Shown in pieces: positions 11,911 through 24,619 of a stretch of DNA of 64,000 nucleotides. The first letter of the stretch is position 1. The number at the start of each line of letters is the position of its first letter. Below the pieces are notes generated by a model, which was given only the letters and a program-made list of their open reading frames with translations, was not told the origin of the DNA and did not search any database. The position numbers and the translations under genes are program-made. The stretch is from Bettongia penicillata ogilbyi (lineage: Eukaryota; Chordata; Mammalia; Diprotodontia; Potoroidae), in the NCBI GenBank assembly GCA_023548195.1, contig JAJHZJ010000061.1, positions 1,900,771 to 1,964,770 of the forward strand, read 5' to 3'.

Positions 11911-12371
11911 GTAAGTGATATACCGCGGTATTCACCTACATAGTATGCATATGCTTAGAAAAAGTGATATTTCCCATAGAACAAAACACCTGTAAATTAC
12001 ACATTCAAAATAAACATTATCTATAAGATATATATAGCATTTATATTTGGTGAAATACAGCAGATGTCTGTAGTTATAATATTAGACTCTACATATAAAT
12101 AAATAGTTCTTAAACTTGCTGTAAATATTTGGATATTGGTCCTGTTTCCTATTACTTTTTTTCCTTTTCTTTCCATCCCTTGGTTTATTCCTTTGTTAAA
12201 CTGATATTTGAGAAAGTATTTGCTCTAATAGGTTCAACAATGTATGAGATTCTGGACATTTTTCAGCATTTTATAGATTGCTATGATATCTGAAACGTGT
12301 TTCCCTTTATCCTCCCAAAGGAAAAAGCATTTTTCTTATGTACTCATGGAGGTGATTTTTCCTTTTGACAG
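11911..12371 (+). other. DCLK1: DCLK1 intron of 461 nt
   Basis: AT-rich, with no repeat or gene recognised. Consensus GTAAGT donor and TTGACAG acceptor. Confidence 0.85.
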
Positions 12372-12491
12372 GAGCACATGATCCAGAATGAGGTCTCTAT
12401 CTTGAGAAGAGTGAAGCACCCCAATATTGTTCTGCTGATTGAAGAGATGGATGTTCCAACTGAGTTGTATCTTGTCATGGAATTAGTAAAG
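12372..12491 (+). CDS. DCLK1: DCLK1 coding exon: helix C to hinge (W85-W124)
   Basis: The acceptor TTTTGACAG ends at 12371 and the donor AAG|GTATGT follows 12491. The 40 codons, phase 0 at both ends, read [14 protein letters not shown] (helix C), [14 protein letters not shown] (beta-4) and [10 protein letters not shown] (beta-5 and hinge). The helix C Glu (W91) makes the salt bridge to Lys W74 in the active state. Met W120 is the gatekeeper beside the ATP pocket. All key residues are present. A roughly 0.77-kb fold-back repeat begins about 225 nt after this exon. Confidence 0.97.
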
Positions 12492-12715
12492 GTATGTACT
12501 GAGGAGGAGGAGTTTCACCTCCTACGGAAGACAAGACATTTATCGTCTACTCCATCAACAGAATTCTTTCTTCCAGGTGTTATCTTTTACAGTTCATGCA
12601 ATATCTGTCTTTCATTTTATGCGTTGGCTTAGCAGATTTAATACATATGTACTCCCATCACAGTTGTCGCATCTAAGCTCAATAGAACATTACTCTGCTT
12701 ATTTCATTACTGAAA

Positions 12716-13482
12716 CCCAAAATCTTCACCTTCGTTCATAAAGACGAAAATTGAATTATCTTAATCATTAAACTGAAACAGAGAGAGAAAGAAAGCCACA
12801 CCAACTAGATATGAATCCATCAAAGTAAAAGCACTTTTGACCATGGTAACAAGCTTCAAAAATGGGGAAAAAATACCTTAGGAAGATTCTTCAACAGAAT
12901 GGAAATATCTTTTCAGTTAAGTAGATAGATAGATAGATAGAGATATAAATACTGTAAAGGCATACATGTTTATGTACATTTATAGCTAGATTCTAGTTAG
13001 AGTGAATAAGGAATTCCCTGAAGAAGCATGGTATTATTTGAATTTGCACTTCATAATTCCATTAGGCTGGAACCAGTTACCATATTCTATAAAATTATAA
13101 CTTCAAGTAGTAGGAATTTGACTTTATCTGATCACTTCAAAGGATTCCTTATTCATACTCTCTGGGATCTAGCTATATATGTGTGCATATATATGCATAT
13201 GGTATGCATGCATGTACCTCTCTCAATCAACATTTATTTATGATTATTTAATAATAAATTATTAATAAATTAATAGTAAGGTTACTGATTTATTAAGAAA
13301 CCAGTTCTATTAGAGAATTTTCTTAAGGGGTTTGTTTCTTATTCCTTAATCTTGGTATCATGGCCAAAAGTCTTTTACTTTGATGGATTCATCACTATGA
13401 AACTGTTCTCTATCTCTCTTGCAGTTTAACGATTAAGAGACTTCAATTCATGTCTTTATGTGAAATGGTGAAAACTTTGGAT
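12716..13482. repeat. Fold-back (long inverted repeat) element
   Basis: The left arm, about 12716-13024, is complementary to the right arm, about 13136-13482. Matching blocks include 'tgaatccatcaaagtaaaag' with 'cttttactttgatggattca', 'cttaatcattaaactg' with 'cagtttaacgattaag', and 'gtgaataaggaattcc' with 'ggattccttattcat'. By eye the arms are about 70-80% identical, with AT-rich insertions. It may be a non-autonomous DNA transposon or two element copies inserted head to head. No transposase. Confidence 0.75.
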
Positions 13483-13584
13483 TCCACCGGTGAAATAAAC
13501 AAAGTATTGTTCTTCTATTGAATTCAGAGACATCAAATATGATAGGAGTACATATGTATTAAATCTGCTGAGCCAATGCATAAA

Positions 13585-13770
13585 ATGAGAACCAGAATTA
13601 TTCGCTCTGCGTAATTCCACCCCTGGTGGACCCAATTACCATAGTTCACATAATTACAACCTTGAGTGGAATGAATTTAAATACATGTGACCATTTCAGT
13701 GGAGTCTTTATCCATACTAATCAGGACTTAGCTTCTTTATATACATGTAAATATCTACAGGTATTACATT
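13585..13770 (+). repeat. Diverged direct copy of the centre of the fold-back element
   Basis: 'taattccacccctggtggac', 'ccaattaccatag', 'cataattacaaccttgagtg' and 'ctttatccatact' align with 13052-13185 in the same orientation, roughly two-thirds identical by eye. So the fold-back sequence belongs to a repeat family. Confidence 0.6.
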
Positions 13771-14079
13771 CATGTTGTAAAATAAGGTTTCCTGTCATGA
13801 ATGCAAATAGTGCACATTAATTCAGTCTTCAAGCTAGCACTCTTTTATTCATAGTCACATTTAAAAAGTCCATGGTGTCCTATTTTTCAAGACTGCTCTC
13901 CTTTTTAGTTTAATTTTCCTTTAATTTAGTTTTAAGTGTCATTTATTCTTTTTACTTGTGAGATACCATAAATTGCTCCTCTCCATCTTTCAAGCTCCGT
14001 AACAGGTGAAGATTTGTATCTGTCAGAACCATATTCATATGTTTGAACTTTCCCTTCTGAAACAAAGGGAAGATAGAAT

Positions 14080-14270
14080 GGTACCATGGAAAAAATGCTT
14101 CATCTCAAGTCAGAGAACTTCGTTCAAATCCATGCTCTGCCAATCACTGTCTCTGTGTCCTTGGAAAAATCATTTTATCTCTCTGGCCTGTTTTCCTTAT
14201 CTGTACAATAAGGAGAGTAAACTGAATGACCTCTAAGGTCTCTTCCAGCTCTACTCCATCACCTTATGAT
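14080..14270 (+). repeat. MIR-type SINE
   Basis: 'atagaatggtaccatggaaa', CORE remnant 'gtccttggaaaaatcatttt' and tail 'gacctctaaggtctcttcca'. Confidence 0.75.
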
Positions 14271-14669
14271 ATTTGTATTATTCTAGCATTTGAAGAATTT
14301 AGAGTTTGCTTTTGGAAACAGATAAGACTTCTGGTTAAAGGGATTAGCTTTTAGACAGAAACAAAAAAAATTGTCACAAAGGATATGACACAAAACTAAT
14401 TTGTCACTTTTAGGAAAATTATATGTATGTATGTGTATATTGAAAAATTAATTTTTATTTTTGGGCATTCAAGTGTGCTTTATACTTAAACTAGACCCAT
14501 TAGCATATTTGGTTGGGGATCATTTGTATTCAAAATGTAACCTCATTCTCCCTCATGCTGTTTTCCATTTAGTAAAAAAATTATCTGTTTTCAAGGATAA
14601 TGTTTAGGAAATGCAAATGTTTATCTGGGTTCCCAGTTAGGAGAGGTTTATCTATTTCTCTTATAAGTG

Positions 14670-14890
14670 GCAGAATGGTGACATAAATAGAGATCCCTCT
14701 TTGGAGTTAGGAAGTCCCAGCTCTGGCTCATACTGTGACCTTGGATAAGCATCTTAGGTTTTCAGTACCTCCAAGCAACTCTTTAAGACTATAAATTGTA
14801 AAGTAGATGCCAGTCTGCATTAGTGGAAGGGGTTTTGTGATTGGGAGATCTCAATGCCAATGAAATCACAGATTTGGTCCGAAGTAACTT
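14670..14890 (+). repeat. CORE-SINE, THER2-like
   Basis: 'aacaactctttaagactata'-like middle (as caagcaactctttaagac), 'gtctgcattagtggaagggg' and 'tgccaatgaaatcacagatt' identify the family also seen at 770-985. Confidence 0.8.
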
Positions 14891-17244
14891 CATTTTTTTA
14901 TTGACTCTTTAGTGCTACTTATTTTACCATCAATTTCATTATATAAATATTATAGAATGTGCTTTTCTCAGCATCAAGGACAGTATTTTTACAGCAATAT
15001 TAATTGTTCTACAATTACTGACTGTTTTTGCTACCTACCATGTGTTGTCAGAATCAGCTAACCATCTGTTATTGACCGACTTTTGAAGATCAGAGTTTAA
15101 ATCCAGTTTTCAGACAGCAGAGAAATCCAAGAGAAAAAAGCTTGAAATTGTAGAGCATGCTTTGCCAGTTAATATAATACTGTGGATTATTGGTCATCAT
15201 ATGTTCACATTACGGCTGCCAGTAAACTCTACAGGTGGGAAAGCCATTTCCCTGAATGGTTTCATGGGAACCATTAGGACTCCCAGATGCTAGTGTATCT
15301 TAGCAACAGTTGAGCCAGGGGGATATACTTCTGCACTGGACATGAAATTGGCTGGGCCCAAATACATAATCCTAAGAGTTGGATCTCATTGCTGTGAGAG
15401 TATAAGTCTGGAAACTTCCAAAGAGGTCAAAAATCAGTGCTAAGCTGGGTTCAAAAGACTTAAGGAAATTACCTTATTGAAGTTTGAAATGGTTTAAGAA
15501 TCAATCCCAAAATACTGGTGATCCTCATTGGAGCCCAAACCATGTTATGTGGACAGAGATACCACTGAATGACTCCTTTGTAACATGACATGCCAAGTAG
15601 CACCATAGACCTGATTTCAGTGTTCATCAGAGTGCCAGCCACCAGCTTCTTTTTGAATCCTCTCAAAGATGCAGAATATGATGCTATATGCACCCCTCAA
15701 AGATCTATGATTTCCTCACCTATCAAGGGATTTTTAGTTCATAAAGAATACGTTTTTTGTTGTTTATACCAGTGGTTTCATCAGAGTGGGAAATTCCCTG
15801 ATGTAGAAACCCCAACAACTGAAACAGATTGGTAGCTTACTGCTAATTTGTAGTCTTTGAAAGCTGTAGGGGGATACTGAGAAGTTAAGTAACTTAATTG
15901 ACAGTCATACACCTAGTGTAAAAGAGATAACTCTTGAATCCAGGTCAACTCCATTATGCAATACTCTCTCTATACTTTATACTTATGAATACCACAAACA
16001 AAATCTAAAAACAGCTTATTAAAACATGAAAGAATCAGTTCCTGTTTTTTCCTATAAGATAAGAAAATAAAAGAATGAAACCAAAAACAGTCATCTATGT
16101 TTACAAGAATAACTTACAAATTTTCCTTTGTCAATCAGCAAATATTAGATATTAGATAAGGAGTGCTTCTTATATGCAAAATACTGTGTTAGGTATTAAG
16201 GAGCAGTTTTGCCAGTGTGTAATTAAGTGAATAATATAGACAGTAAGTGATAGGAGAGCCCAGAGAAGGAGGAAGGTCTGAGGGAAGACATGTGTTGGAC
16301 ATACAGCATGAAGAATAGGTGGAACGTTGGGATTCGTAGAGAAGAGATAAAAGAGAAGAAGATGGAGAAGAAGGCAGAGGAATTTCATGAGTAAATGGTA
16401 ATGTGTTTGGGGAATATGGAGAATAATAAAGCTAGATGAAAAGGTTTATATGGGAACAGACAAGGAAATCATATTTGAAAGATTACAGAGAACCATAAAT
16501 GCCTAAAAAGTGTGAACTTCATTGTAAATTTAAAAAAAAATTTTGTAATTTGTGGAATAAAACAAGCATAACAAAGTACAACGAAAAGATGATTACACAT
16601 GAATCTTCAAATCTACTATGCACAACTTGCTATTCCATTCAAATATACAACAGTTAGGTAAATTTCTTTTTTTTCTTCCCTCCTCTCCGCTTAACCCCCA
16701 AGTCTTAAGGAAAGAAGAAACATCATGAAATCTGTGTTTTTTGAAAGGCTCACTTAGTGGCCAGAATTTTAGTAGGGATGATTTGAAGGTAGAAGATGGT
16801 AGAGATGATAGACTATAGGGGTTAGCGGTGAAGTTAAAAGGCAAAGATCTTTTAAATTTGATGACTCTTTGGGATTTCGTCTTTGCTTTCTCTCTTTCTC
16901 TGCTTTCTCCTTCCACAAACATGTAAAAAAAAATCCTCATACTTTTTTGAGAAGTAATGAAAATACATCGAATATGGAAGTGTTTAGAGATATATAGATC
17001 ATTGTTCTACATAGTTTGGTAGCTATAGTTCTTCTGTAGTAGGATTTAAGGAAAGGCATCACATAGAATGGCACAGGCTGAGAATGCTTGGATAACTGAT
17101 AACCACTTCCAGGGGTATGGGGTAGGGAAGTGTTAATGAGCTATGGATACACTGAAGAATTAAAGCAGAAGCAAAAGCCAGATAAACTATACTTGTGTCC
17201 GATATGAAGATGATTCTCAAATCTATATTTCCAGTCCAGACTTC

Positions 17245-17450
17245 TCATCTGAGGCAGCATAGTACAATGGAAAGAACACAGGATTGGAGTCAGAAGACCT
17301 GAATCCAAATCCTGTCTCTCTTTAGTGCCTGTTATCACCTTGGGCAGGTAATTTCACCTCCTTGGGCCTCAGTTCCCTCCTCTGTAAAATGAGAGGATTG
17401 GACCGTATGGCCACTGAGATGAACCCATGATTATATCTTCAATGACCTAT
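17245..17450 (+). repeat. MIR-type SINE
   Basis: 'gcagcatagtacaatggaaa', 'gattggagtcagaagacctg', 'ctgtaaaatgagaggattgg'. Well preserved MIR. Confidence 0.85.
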
Positions 17451-17789
17451 AGTACATCTCCCTTTGGATGTTGCACTATTATTTCAAATTCAATACGTCT
17501 AAAATTGAATTTGTTCTTATACCTAAACAGGTACTACTTTTCAAATCTCCTATTTCTATCATTGTTATCGTCATTCTTATAGGTCCAAATTTTAGTCATA
17601 TTTTATTGTTTTCTCTTTTACATTGCCCACATCCAAGAAGTCACTGAATTTTGTTAGCTAATCCTTCAGAGCATCTTCATTATTAGTCAAAGTTCTCATC
17701 ACCTAATCACTCCTTTTTTACAGCCAGATAGCAAATCAGGTTACAGAACTGATCGTTATACTCAACAGTTTGATCTGTTGTGTGTGTAG

Positions 17790-17935
17790 GTATGATATAT
17801 ATAAAGGTGCTTAAATACTATTAGTACATTTAAGTTCAGATTGTATAAAAGGGTCTTGTATATTGCATATTTATATATTATATCATGATATGTATGATAT
17901 ATTATGTTATATATATATATATGTTTAATTGTATA
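17790..17935. repeat. TA-rich low-complexity DNA
   Basis: Runs of TATATATA and imperfect ATATCATGATATGTATGATA palindromes. Confidence 0.75.
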
Positions 17936-18089
17936 AAAGGGTCAAAGGGTTGAAAATGGAGCCCAAAACCATCCTACTTTACCTGTGTTTTGTAGAACCA
18001 TCTCTAGAGGTTCTCCTACCAAATTAGAAAGGAACAACTACAATTATAAGATACGTTCAAATAAGTAAGGGTCCTAGAAACTTGTATGC

Positions 18090-18375
18090 GAAACGTTTTC
18101 TTCCCTCTCTTCTTCCTTCATTTGTTCTTTCCTTGTTTCGTTCCCTCCTTTCCTTTTTTTATCTTTCATTCTCCCCTTCCTTTCTTCATTTTCTTTTCTC
18201 CTTTGTCCCCTTACTTCATTCCCTCCCTCACTCCCTTCCTTATTCCATTCCTTTATTTCTTCCTTCCTATTTTTCCTTCATTCCCTCTTGCTCTCATTAT
18301 TTTATTCCTTTCTTCCTTCTCCACTCATTCTCTCTTATCTCTCAGTCCCTCCCACCCGTCTTCACTTTCATTTTT
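18090..18375 (+). repeat. 285-nt polypyrimidine tract
   Basis: Degenerate (TTCCYT)n on the sense strand, with few purines. Overlapping open frames are Ser/Phe/Leu/Pro-only and not genes. Confidence 0.85.
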
Positions 18376-18943
18376 TTGAAATATGCTTTCTGGGTTTTTT
18401 TCCCCTCAGAAAGAAACATCTTATATTGAATAGCTCTGCAGTACGGGTAAATCGAGTAAGCTTAATTGGTCCGTTCATTTCAAAAACAATAGGCAATGTT
18501 AATAAATATGCATATTATTTCCATAATTCTTGTTTCTCATTTTGAAGGTTGTAAATATGTCTTTTGATCACTTTGGGAAGATGGTTTATACATGTATATA
18601 ACAATTCTGACCAGAGTACACAGGTGGCACAAGGCAGCTTTAGGGATCTGTAATGGTAATTTAAATGGGAAGACCTTTCCCATTCATTAATAGGCCCGTA
18701 CATTCATTAATTAGTAGGCAGTTAAAAATGGCATAGTGAATTTCTCTCTGCCTTTCTCCTTTGAGCTTGAGCTGGGGGTTGGGTGAGAAATGGCACTGGC
18801 TTTTTACAGTAGGAGGAGAGGTTACTCTAAGAGGTGAGTGGAAGGAACATTCTTAAAAATCCCAAAGTTCCTGCATCCATCTTTCACTATCCCTGAAATA
18901 TATCAGTTTGCTCTGTAGGTGGCCCCATCTGACCATCTGCTAA

Positions 18944-19186
<243 letters not shown>

Positions 19187-19550
19187 TGAACCTTTCTGAA
19201 CCATTTCTTCTTCTTTACTTTTCACCTAAAAATGCAACTTTAAACCGCTGCTTCAAACTAAGCATGAGGAGAACTAAGAGTTATAAGACTCTCTGCAGTG
19301 GTCTCTCAGGGACCAGAAAGAGTTAATGTTGCTCATCAGAGTTCCAAGTGTTCCCTAGGAAAGACTGTGACACTGAGGCGAGTCTGGGTCAATGAAGCAG
19401 TGACCACTTTCATGGACTGGGGCAAGTGTGGGGAGTTTGTTGTGAAATCTTTGCTGTAGACATTTCAGCACAGGCTCTACTTTTGATAATTATTCTTTTA
19501 CTATATAGTATGAGAAAAATGTGCAGCATTTAACACACCATTGTTCAAAC

Positions 19551-19631
19551 CCTTGGGATAACAAATCCTTGTTATCAAAGGATAGCCTTTGGGATCCTTG
19601 GAATAACAAACAAAGCCTTGGGATAACAAAT
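19551..19631 (+). repeat. Short tandem motif, three copies
   Basis: CCTTGGGATAACAAAT at 19551 and 19616, and CCTTGGAATAACAAAC at 19596. Confidence 0.85.
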
Positions 19632-19904
19632 CTGGTGACACCATTGCCCAGTGAAGGTGTAGGGCTGGATGTCTTAGCATTAAGGTGAAACAAAGATTTT
19701 AGAAGGTTGGTATCAGATCCATCAGCAATTTTTTTGGCTCAATATTTTCAGAATTTTTAAAGGTACTAGAAGGTTAATATAACCTTTTAAGTTATTACTC
19801 GTATTTTCTGCTTTTGCCTTTTCCTTTCCTAAATTAACTTCAGCATTCTAATATCATTTGTGATAACTTCAGAAAAAAATCTTTGACTCTGTTCACCTAT
19901 TCCT

Positions 19905-20130
19905 GGAGAGATGTGTGGTGTAGATGATAGAGCACTGGGGGACCGGGAGGGAATTTCAAGTGGGGGGTCACTAGGAAGATCAGAGTTCAAATCCCAACTT
20001 ACTAGCATCTGATCATGGGGAAGTCACCTAACTCTCTCTAAGCCTCAGTTTCCTTGCCTGTAAATTGAAGAGGTTGGACCCAGTGATCTCTGAGGGCCTT
20101 CTGAGCTCCAGAGCTATGAACCCATTATCC
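19905..20130 (+). repeat. tRNA-derived/MIR-type SINE
   Basis: 'gtgtagatgatagagcactg', 'aagatcagagttcaaatccc', 'cctcagtttccttgcctgta' and 'ggttggacccagtgatctct'. Confidence 0.8.
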
Positions 20131-20499
20131 TGAAACCCAGAGGCAAATGAGTAAATGAGCCCCACAACACAAAGACTTGTTCTATGACTGTACAAAAGTG
20201 TGAATTGTGAAGAATAGCTTTATGCTTTTTTGAGGAGTACGGAAGGCAGCCATAAAGCGACAGATTGTTTTTCTCTTTAAAAAGAAAAATGCTTGGTCAA
20301 CAATCAGCATATAAATGAGGGTCTTTTCCTCTCATGGCTCCAAGTTGTACCACTCTGATCATTTGACATCACTTTTAAAAGACCTACTTTGTTGTCCTTA
20401 ATTACTGATGGTTTTTCAGTCAACAAGTGTACCCTCTAGTGACAGTAAAAGAAAATTACAGGATCTTCTTGAAAAGCCCAGCGTATCCTCCAGTCCTCC

Positions 20500-20665
20500 T
20501 AATCTGTATCTTGCCTCTGGACTCAGATGGCTTCAGAGGAGAAAGTGAGGCTGGTGATTTTGCCTAGCTCTGCCTCACTGAAATCCAATTCACTTGCAAA
20601 TGAAGACATCACCTTCCTGATTTTATTGATCCTTTTAGAGAACAAAGGACAGATAACAACAGCTT
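20500..20665 (+). repeat. Marsupial SINE/retroelement fragment
   Basis: 'ctggactcagatggcttcag', 'aggagaaagtgaggctggtg', tail 'gagaacaaaggacagataac'. Same family as 5140-5372. Confidence 0.7.
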
Positions 20666-20754
20666 AACTCCATTTCTCCTTTTCCATTGCACCCTTCTGC
20701 CTTAGAGCAGACTAGTATGAATGGGTAGAAGTTAAATGGAGATAGATTCCAGTT

Positions 20755-20960
20755 CAGTGTAAGAATTAAGTTTCCAGTAGGACTTAGCCAACAATGAAAC
20801 AGGCTCCTCCAAAAGTAGTGAGCTCTACCTCACTGGAAATGTTCAAGTGGTAGCTAGATGACAATCTACCAAGGATGTTTTCATAGGAATTATTGGCATT
20901 GGGAAGAAATTAAACTAGATGCCTTAGTGGTTTCATCCAACTCTAAGAATATCTGATTAT
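20755..20960 (+). repeat. L3/CR1 LINE 3' fragment
   Basis: 'gtgagctctacctcactgga', 'aatgttcaagtggtagctag' and 'aaactagatgccttagtggt' match the conserved 3' end of CR1/L3 elements. Non-coding fossil. Confidence 0.7.
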
Positions 20961-21719
20961 CAAAACAGATAAGTCATGAATCAAAAATGCCAAATTTGAA
21001 ATGCTAAAATATCGGGTTCTATTAGAAAGAATGTTCCTTTGATATTTGCTCTGCTTTCTTTTCCATTGCATGTTCATCCATAATCTAAGTCATTTAATTT
21101 ACAATACAAGTGATTCCTGTATGATCCCTTGTATTCAGTTGACATTTTTTTAAACAAAACCCTGCATGTGCTCTAAACCTGTTCCTAATGGCCAAATATA
21201 TCTTGAAGATTTTAGCAGTAGATTTCCCTACACATATATTCACTTATATACACAGATATTGTTGCTTTGCCCTCACTCATTTTTCTTCCTACCTTGGGAC
21301 TGGCACAGAAAAGTACAAGGGCATGGCTCCTGGAAAATGATTTTCTCCTCAATTTTAACACAAGTTTGAGCCTCAAAAAGAGTGTGGGATGGGGAGGAGG
21401 AAGCTCCCAGGGACTGGAGGCAGCACTTCTGAAGCAGAGGGGTCAGAGGGCAGACAAAGGGTAGAATTGTTTCCAGCCTAGTATTACATTATGACTAGAT
21501 ATTATTTCCCTTTTCCTTCCCCTCTTGATTATGCAAAGCTCCTTTTTTGCCTTTGTCTTATTTCTATCATTCTAACATTTATTTTATAAAGATTTTTGTC
21601 ACCTAGTATAACATACTAATTACAATATATCTGAAATTAAGTTTAGTTCTTTTTTCTAATTTCTTTAGAACCAGGTAGTAATATAAAATTTGCAATAAAT
21701 CTTTTGGAAAGGAAGGCCT

Positions 21720-21960
21720 TGGTAGGCATCGTAATATAGTGGACAGAGTGTGAGAATTAGACTCAAGAAAACATGATTTCAACTTCTCCGATGCTTCCCA
21801 GCTGTTACCTTGTCCAAGTCACTTAACCTCCACCAACTTCAGTTTCCTTATATATCAAAGGGAGATAATGATGCACTTGTAGCACCTACTACAAAAAGAT
21901 TGATGTGGAGGTTTAAAAAGGATAGTAAGTTTCTTAAGGCTAAAGAGTTAATAATAGTTT
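21720..21960 (+). repeat. MIR-type SINE
   Basis: 'tagtggacagagtgtgagaa', 'ttgtccaagtcacttaacct', then a MIR-like tail. Confidence 0.7.
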
Positions 21961-22739
21961 TTAATGACTTTAGGGGAATAAGAAAAACAGTCATGTACTG
22001 ATCAAGTTTTACTTTACTCCTTAGAAGGTGAAAATTTTTAAAATAAATCTAGTTATCTGAAAATGAAACTTCTAGAGCCATGAATTCTTCAACTAGTTGA
22101 ATAGGAGTTTCTTTAAAATAAGTCAAACTTTAAACACTGAATTGCATTGTTAAACACTGGATTATAATTTTGTCAATTTTGCACATGCAAACAATACTCC
22201 CTTTTGTTTAATCCAGGTTTCGGTAACCATTCTGAATATCTTTGGAGCCCCTTTACTGGGTAAATAATTCCCATGATGCAAGTGATTTTTAGCCAAAATA
22301 TTGATAGGGTTTTCCCATAGTCCTAGCACAGCAGTGATGGGAATTATGTTTGATTTGATACATCTGCTAAAGTAGTCAGAATTTAGCTCCCTAACACAGG
22401 ACCACAAGAATATTGCACATTTATCCTCAGGGTTTGGGGGTCATCTGTGGGGTTTCATGTTGTTTTATGATCACCTGCTGCATTTATTACTTTATATTAA
22501 AGACATTTTTTAAAAACAATTTTTCCAAATGGTTTGGTTTTCCCATCCAAGGCGTATCAGGTCTATATACAAACATCTATTGTTGAGAGCACATTACTGC
22601 TGAGTACCTAAACCCAAAGAAATGAAAAGAGACCTTTTTCCAGAGACTCCTGATGTAAAATACCAGTGTGCCAAAAGTCTGCATACCTAACCTTTCACTG
22701 TGTCTATTCTTGGTAGGACATGCCTTCATGTTTTAATTG

Positions 22740-23170
22740 GGCCCTTTTTTCATAATTGCTGCTATTTAACACGTTTATTCTGTCAAATCACGGGATGTCT
22801 TTATAGCTGTATAATAAACCCTAGAGAACAACTTCTCTGACTGTAGCCATCTGCAATGATCACAAGAGCAGCTTACAAAATACTGACAGTCTTTATAGTA
22901 ATAGGATACATATGGCAGCCCACAATTATGTGTAGCTGCATTCAATTAGTGCTGTACAATTACACAGTTTTATTGCTTCGTTAAAACAGTGAAAGCACTA
23001 CATAGTGGGTAATTTGCACTAATCCCCGTCTCTTTAATAGCCCTGCAGCATTTAAATGTAGGAGAGCATCTACAGTATTTATTGTGCCTAAGACGAACAT
23101 TAAATTATCTCTCACGGTGTGATTACTCCTTGATGTACAATTAATGTCCCACCACCTCATATGTGAGTCA
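22740..23170 (+). promoter_or_regulatory. Candidate conserved non-coding element
   Basis: About 430 nt of balanced, unique-looking sequence in a repeat-laden intron, with homeodomain/POU-like cores (for example CAATTAGTGC and CAATTAATG). Listed only as a candidate, because conservation cannot be seen from one sequence. Confidence 0.25.
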
Positions 23171-24619
23171 TGTTTGGTCATGGGCTTTACTTAAAATGTA
23201 GTTAGAATGAAAGCAAACTTCTTATTTTACAAGGAGACCCCATCACTGAAGCAACTCAGATCAAGTTATCTGGGTAGTCTACACTTGCAACCTGTGGTTG
23301 TCAGTTCTAAAGTATGGTTACGCTAAGGAGAGATGTTAAGTAATAGAGTCAAGTGGCTTCACTGAGTAGTGTATATCCTAAGACTTAGCATTTTAAACAT
23401 GCGCTTGTTAGATGCTTTGAACTAAGTTTTTAATTAAAAGTTAGAGATCTTTAAAGTGGATTTATAGCTGCCATTTGGGAAAATACTTTCTGGAGGTAAT
23501 TTTTTTTTTTTTGTGAAACAGATGTATTCAACAATCTGTGGTTTTAACAAAGTTTTAATTAGATTTTTAAATCATGCTACCCATGCCCATCTTTTATTGG
23601 TGCAGCAACAGAAAAGTGTGCCTCCATCTGTGACTGTTGCCCTCTCTTATCAGAAAACTCAGTTGTATAAGCTCATTGGAACTCTTATCCATGGCAAATC
23701 TCTCATTTTTCTGTGGTATACACTTCTTAACTCTCTTCTGTAGAAGAAAAAAAATTTAGTTTCATACTTTCCTTAAACTACATATCAGCAAGTAAGTGAC
23801 AAAAAAATGTTTAAAAGAGTTTCAGTCCTAAACCTGAAACTCTAGATAGTTAACTCATAACAAGTTTTTGAAGCATATCTTGTTTGTGAATAGAAACGTT
23901 TCCAATTATGTCCTAAGCCTTGGTCTCTGAGTTGTTATTTTTTCTCCTAAGGAATACCATAACCTGCCCATGTTAATTTTCTTTAAAGTTTTGTAACATA
24001 AGTCACAAGAGGAGAAGAATTTGATGTAGCCTTTAAACATGAAAAAATTTTGAAGTAACATTATTAAAGGAAGTGAAGAGGGATTAAAAAAGACACGAGA
24101 ATTTGATAACTGTCACATAATAATGTATTCAAATTGTTCTTTTAATTGGATTAGGAACGAGCACTTCTTTGAGTCAGTCAAACTTTTATTTGTTTTGAAG
24201 TAATATTTTGCCCATATTAATAGTTATTGGGGTTTTGAACTTTATCATAGAACTATATTAAATATTTAGTGTGTGTTTTAGTATGTGCTGAGTTATTGGC
24301 ATATTTCACCAGTGCAGCAGTTCTCAAACTGACTTCCATAAAACTTTACTGTTCTAGGTAATGTAAATAGGTGTTCCGTGAGAATATTTTGATGTTATCT
24401 AAGGATAGGAGGGGATGGATCCTGGGGAGAAAGTCGTCTCAGGAATCAACCAAACACTGGTCACAAACCAAACATTACTTCACAGGTACCAGGACTTTGT
24501 TAAGTTTGTTAGACCTTCTCCATCTTCCTCTGGGTGCAAGAGATAGAGTCTTTATATAAGTGGCAGCTCAGTCCTTTCCACTGCAACACAATGCAGACGT
24601 CATCATTTCCCATCACATT

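Noticed and set aside
18082..18429. 115-residue plus-strand open frame
   Set aside because: It translates a C/T-rich tract and gives only Ser/Phe/Leu/Pro-rich sequence.
19551..19631. Spaced short repeats reminiscent of a CRISPR array
   Set aside because: Three imperfect 16-mers with unequal short gaps in a vertebrate intron; simple local duplication.
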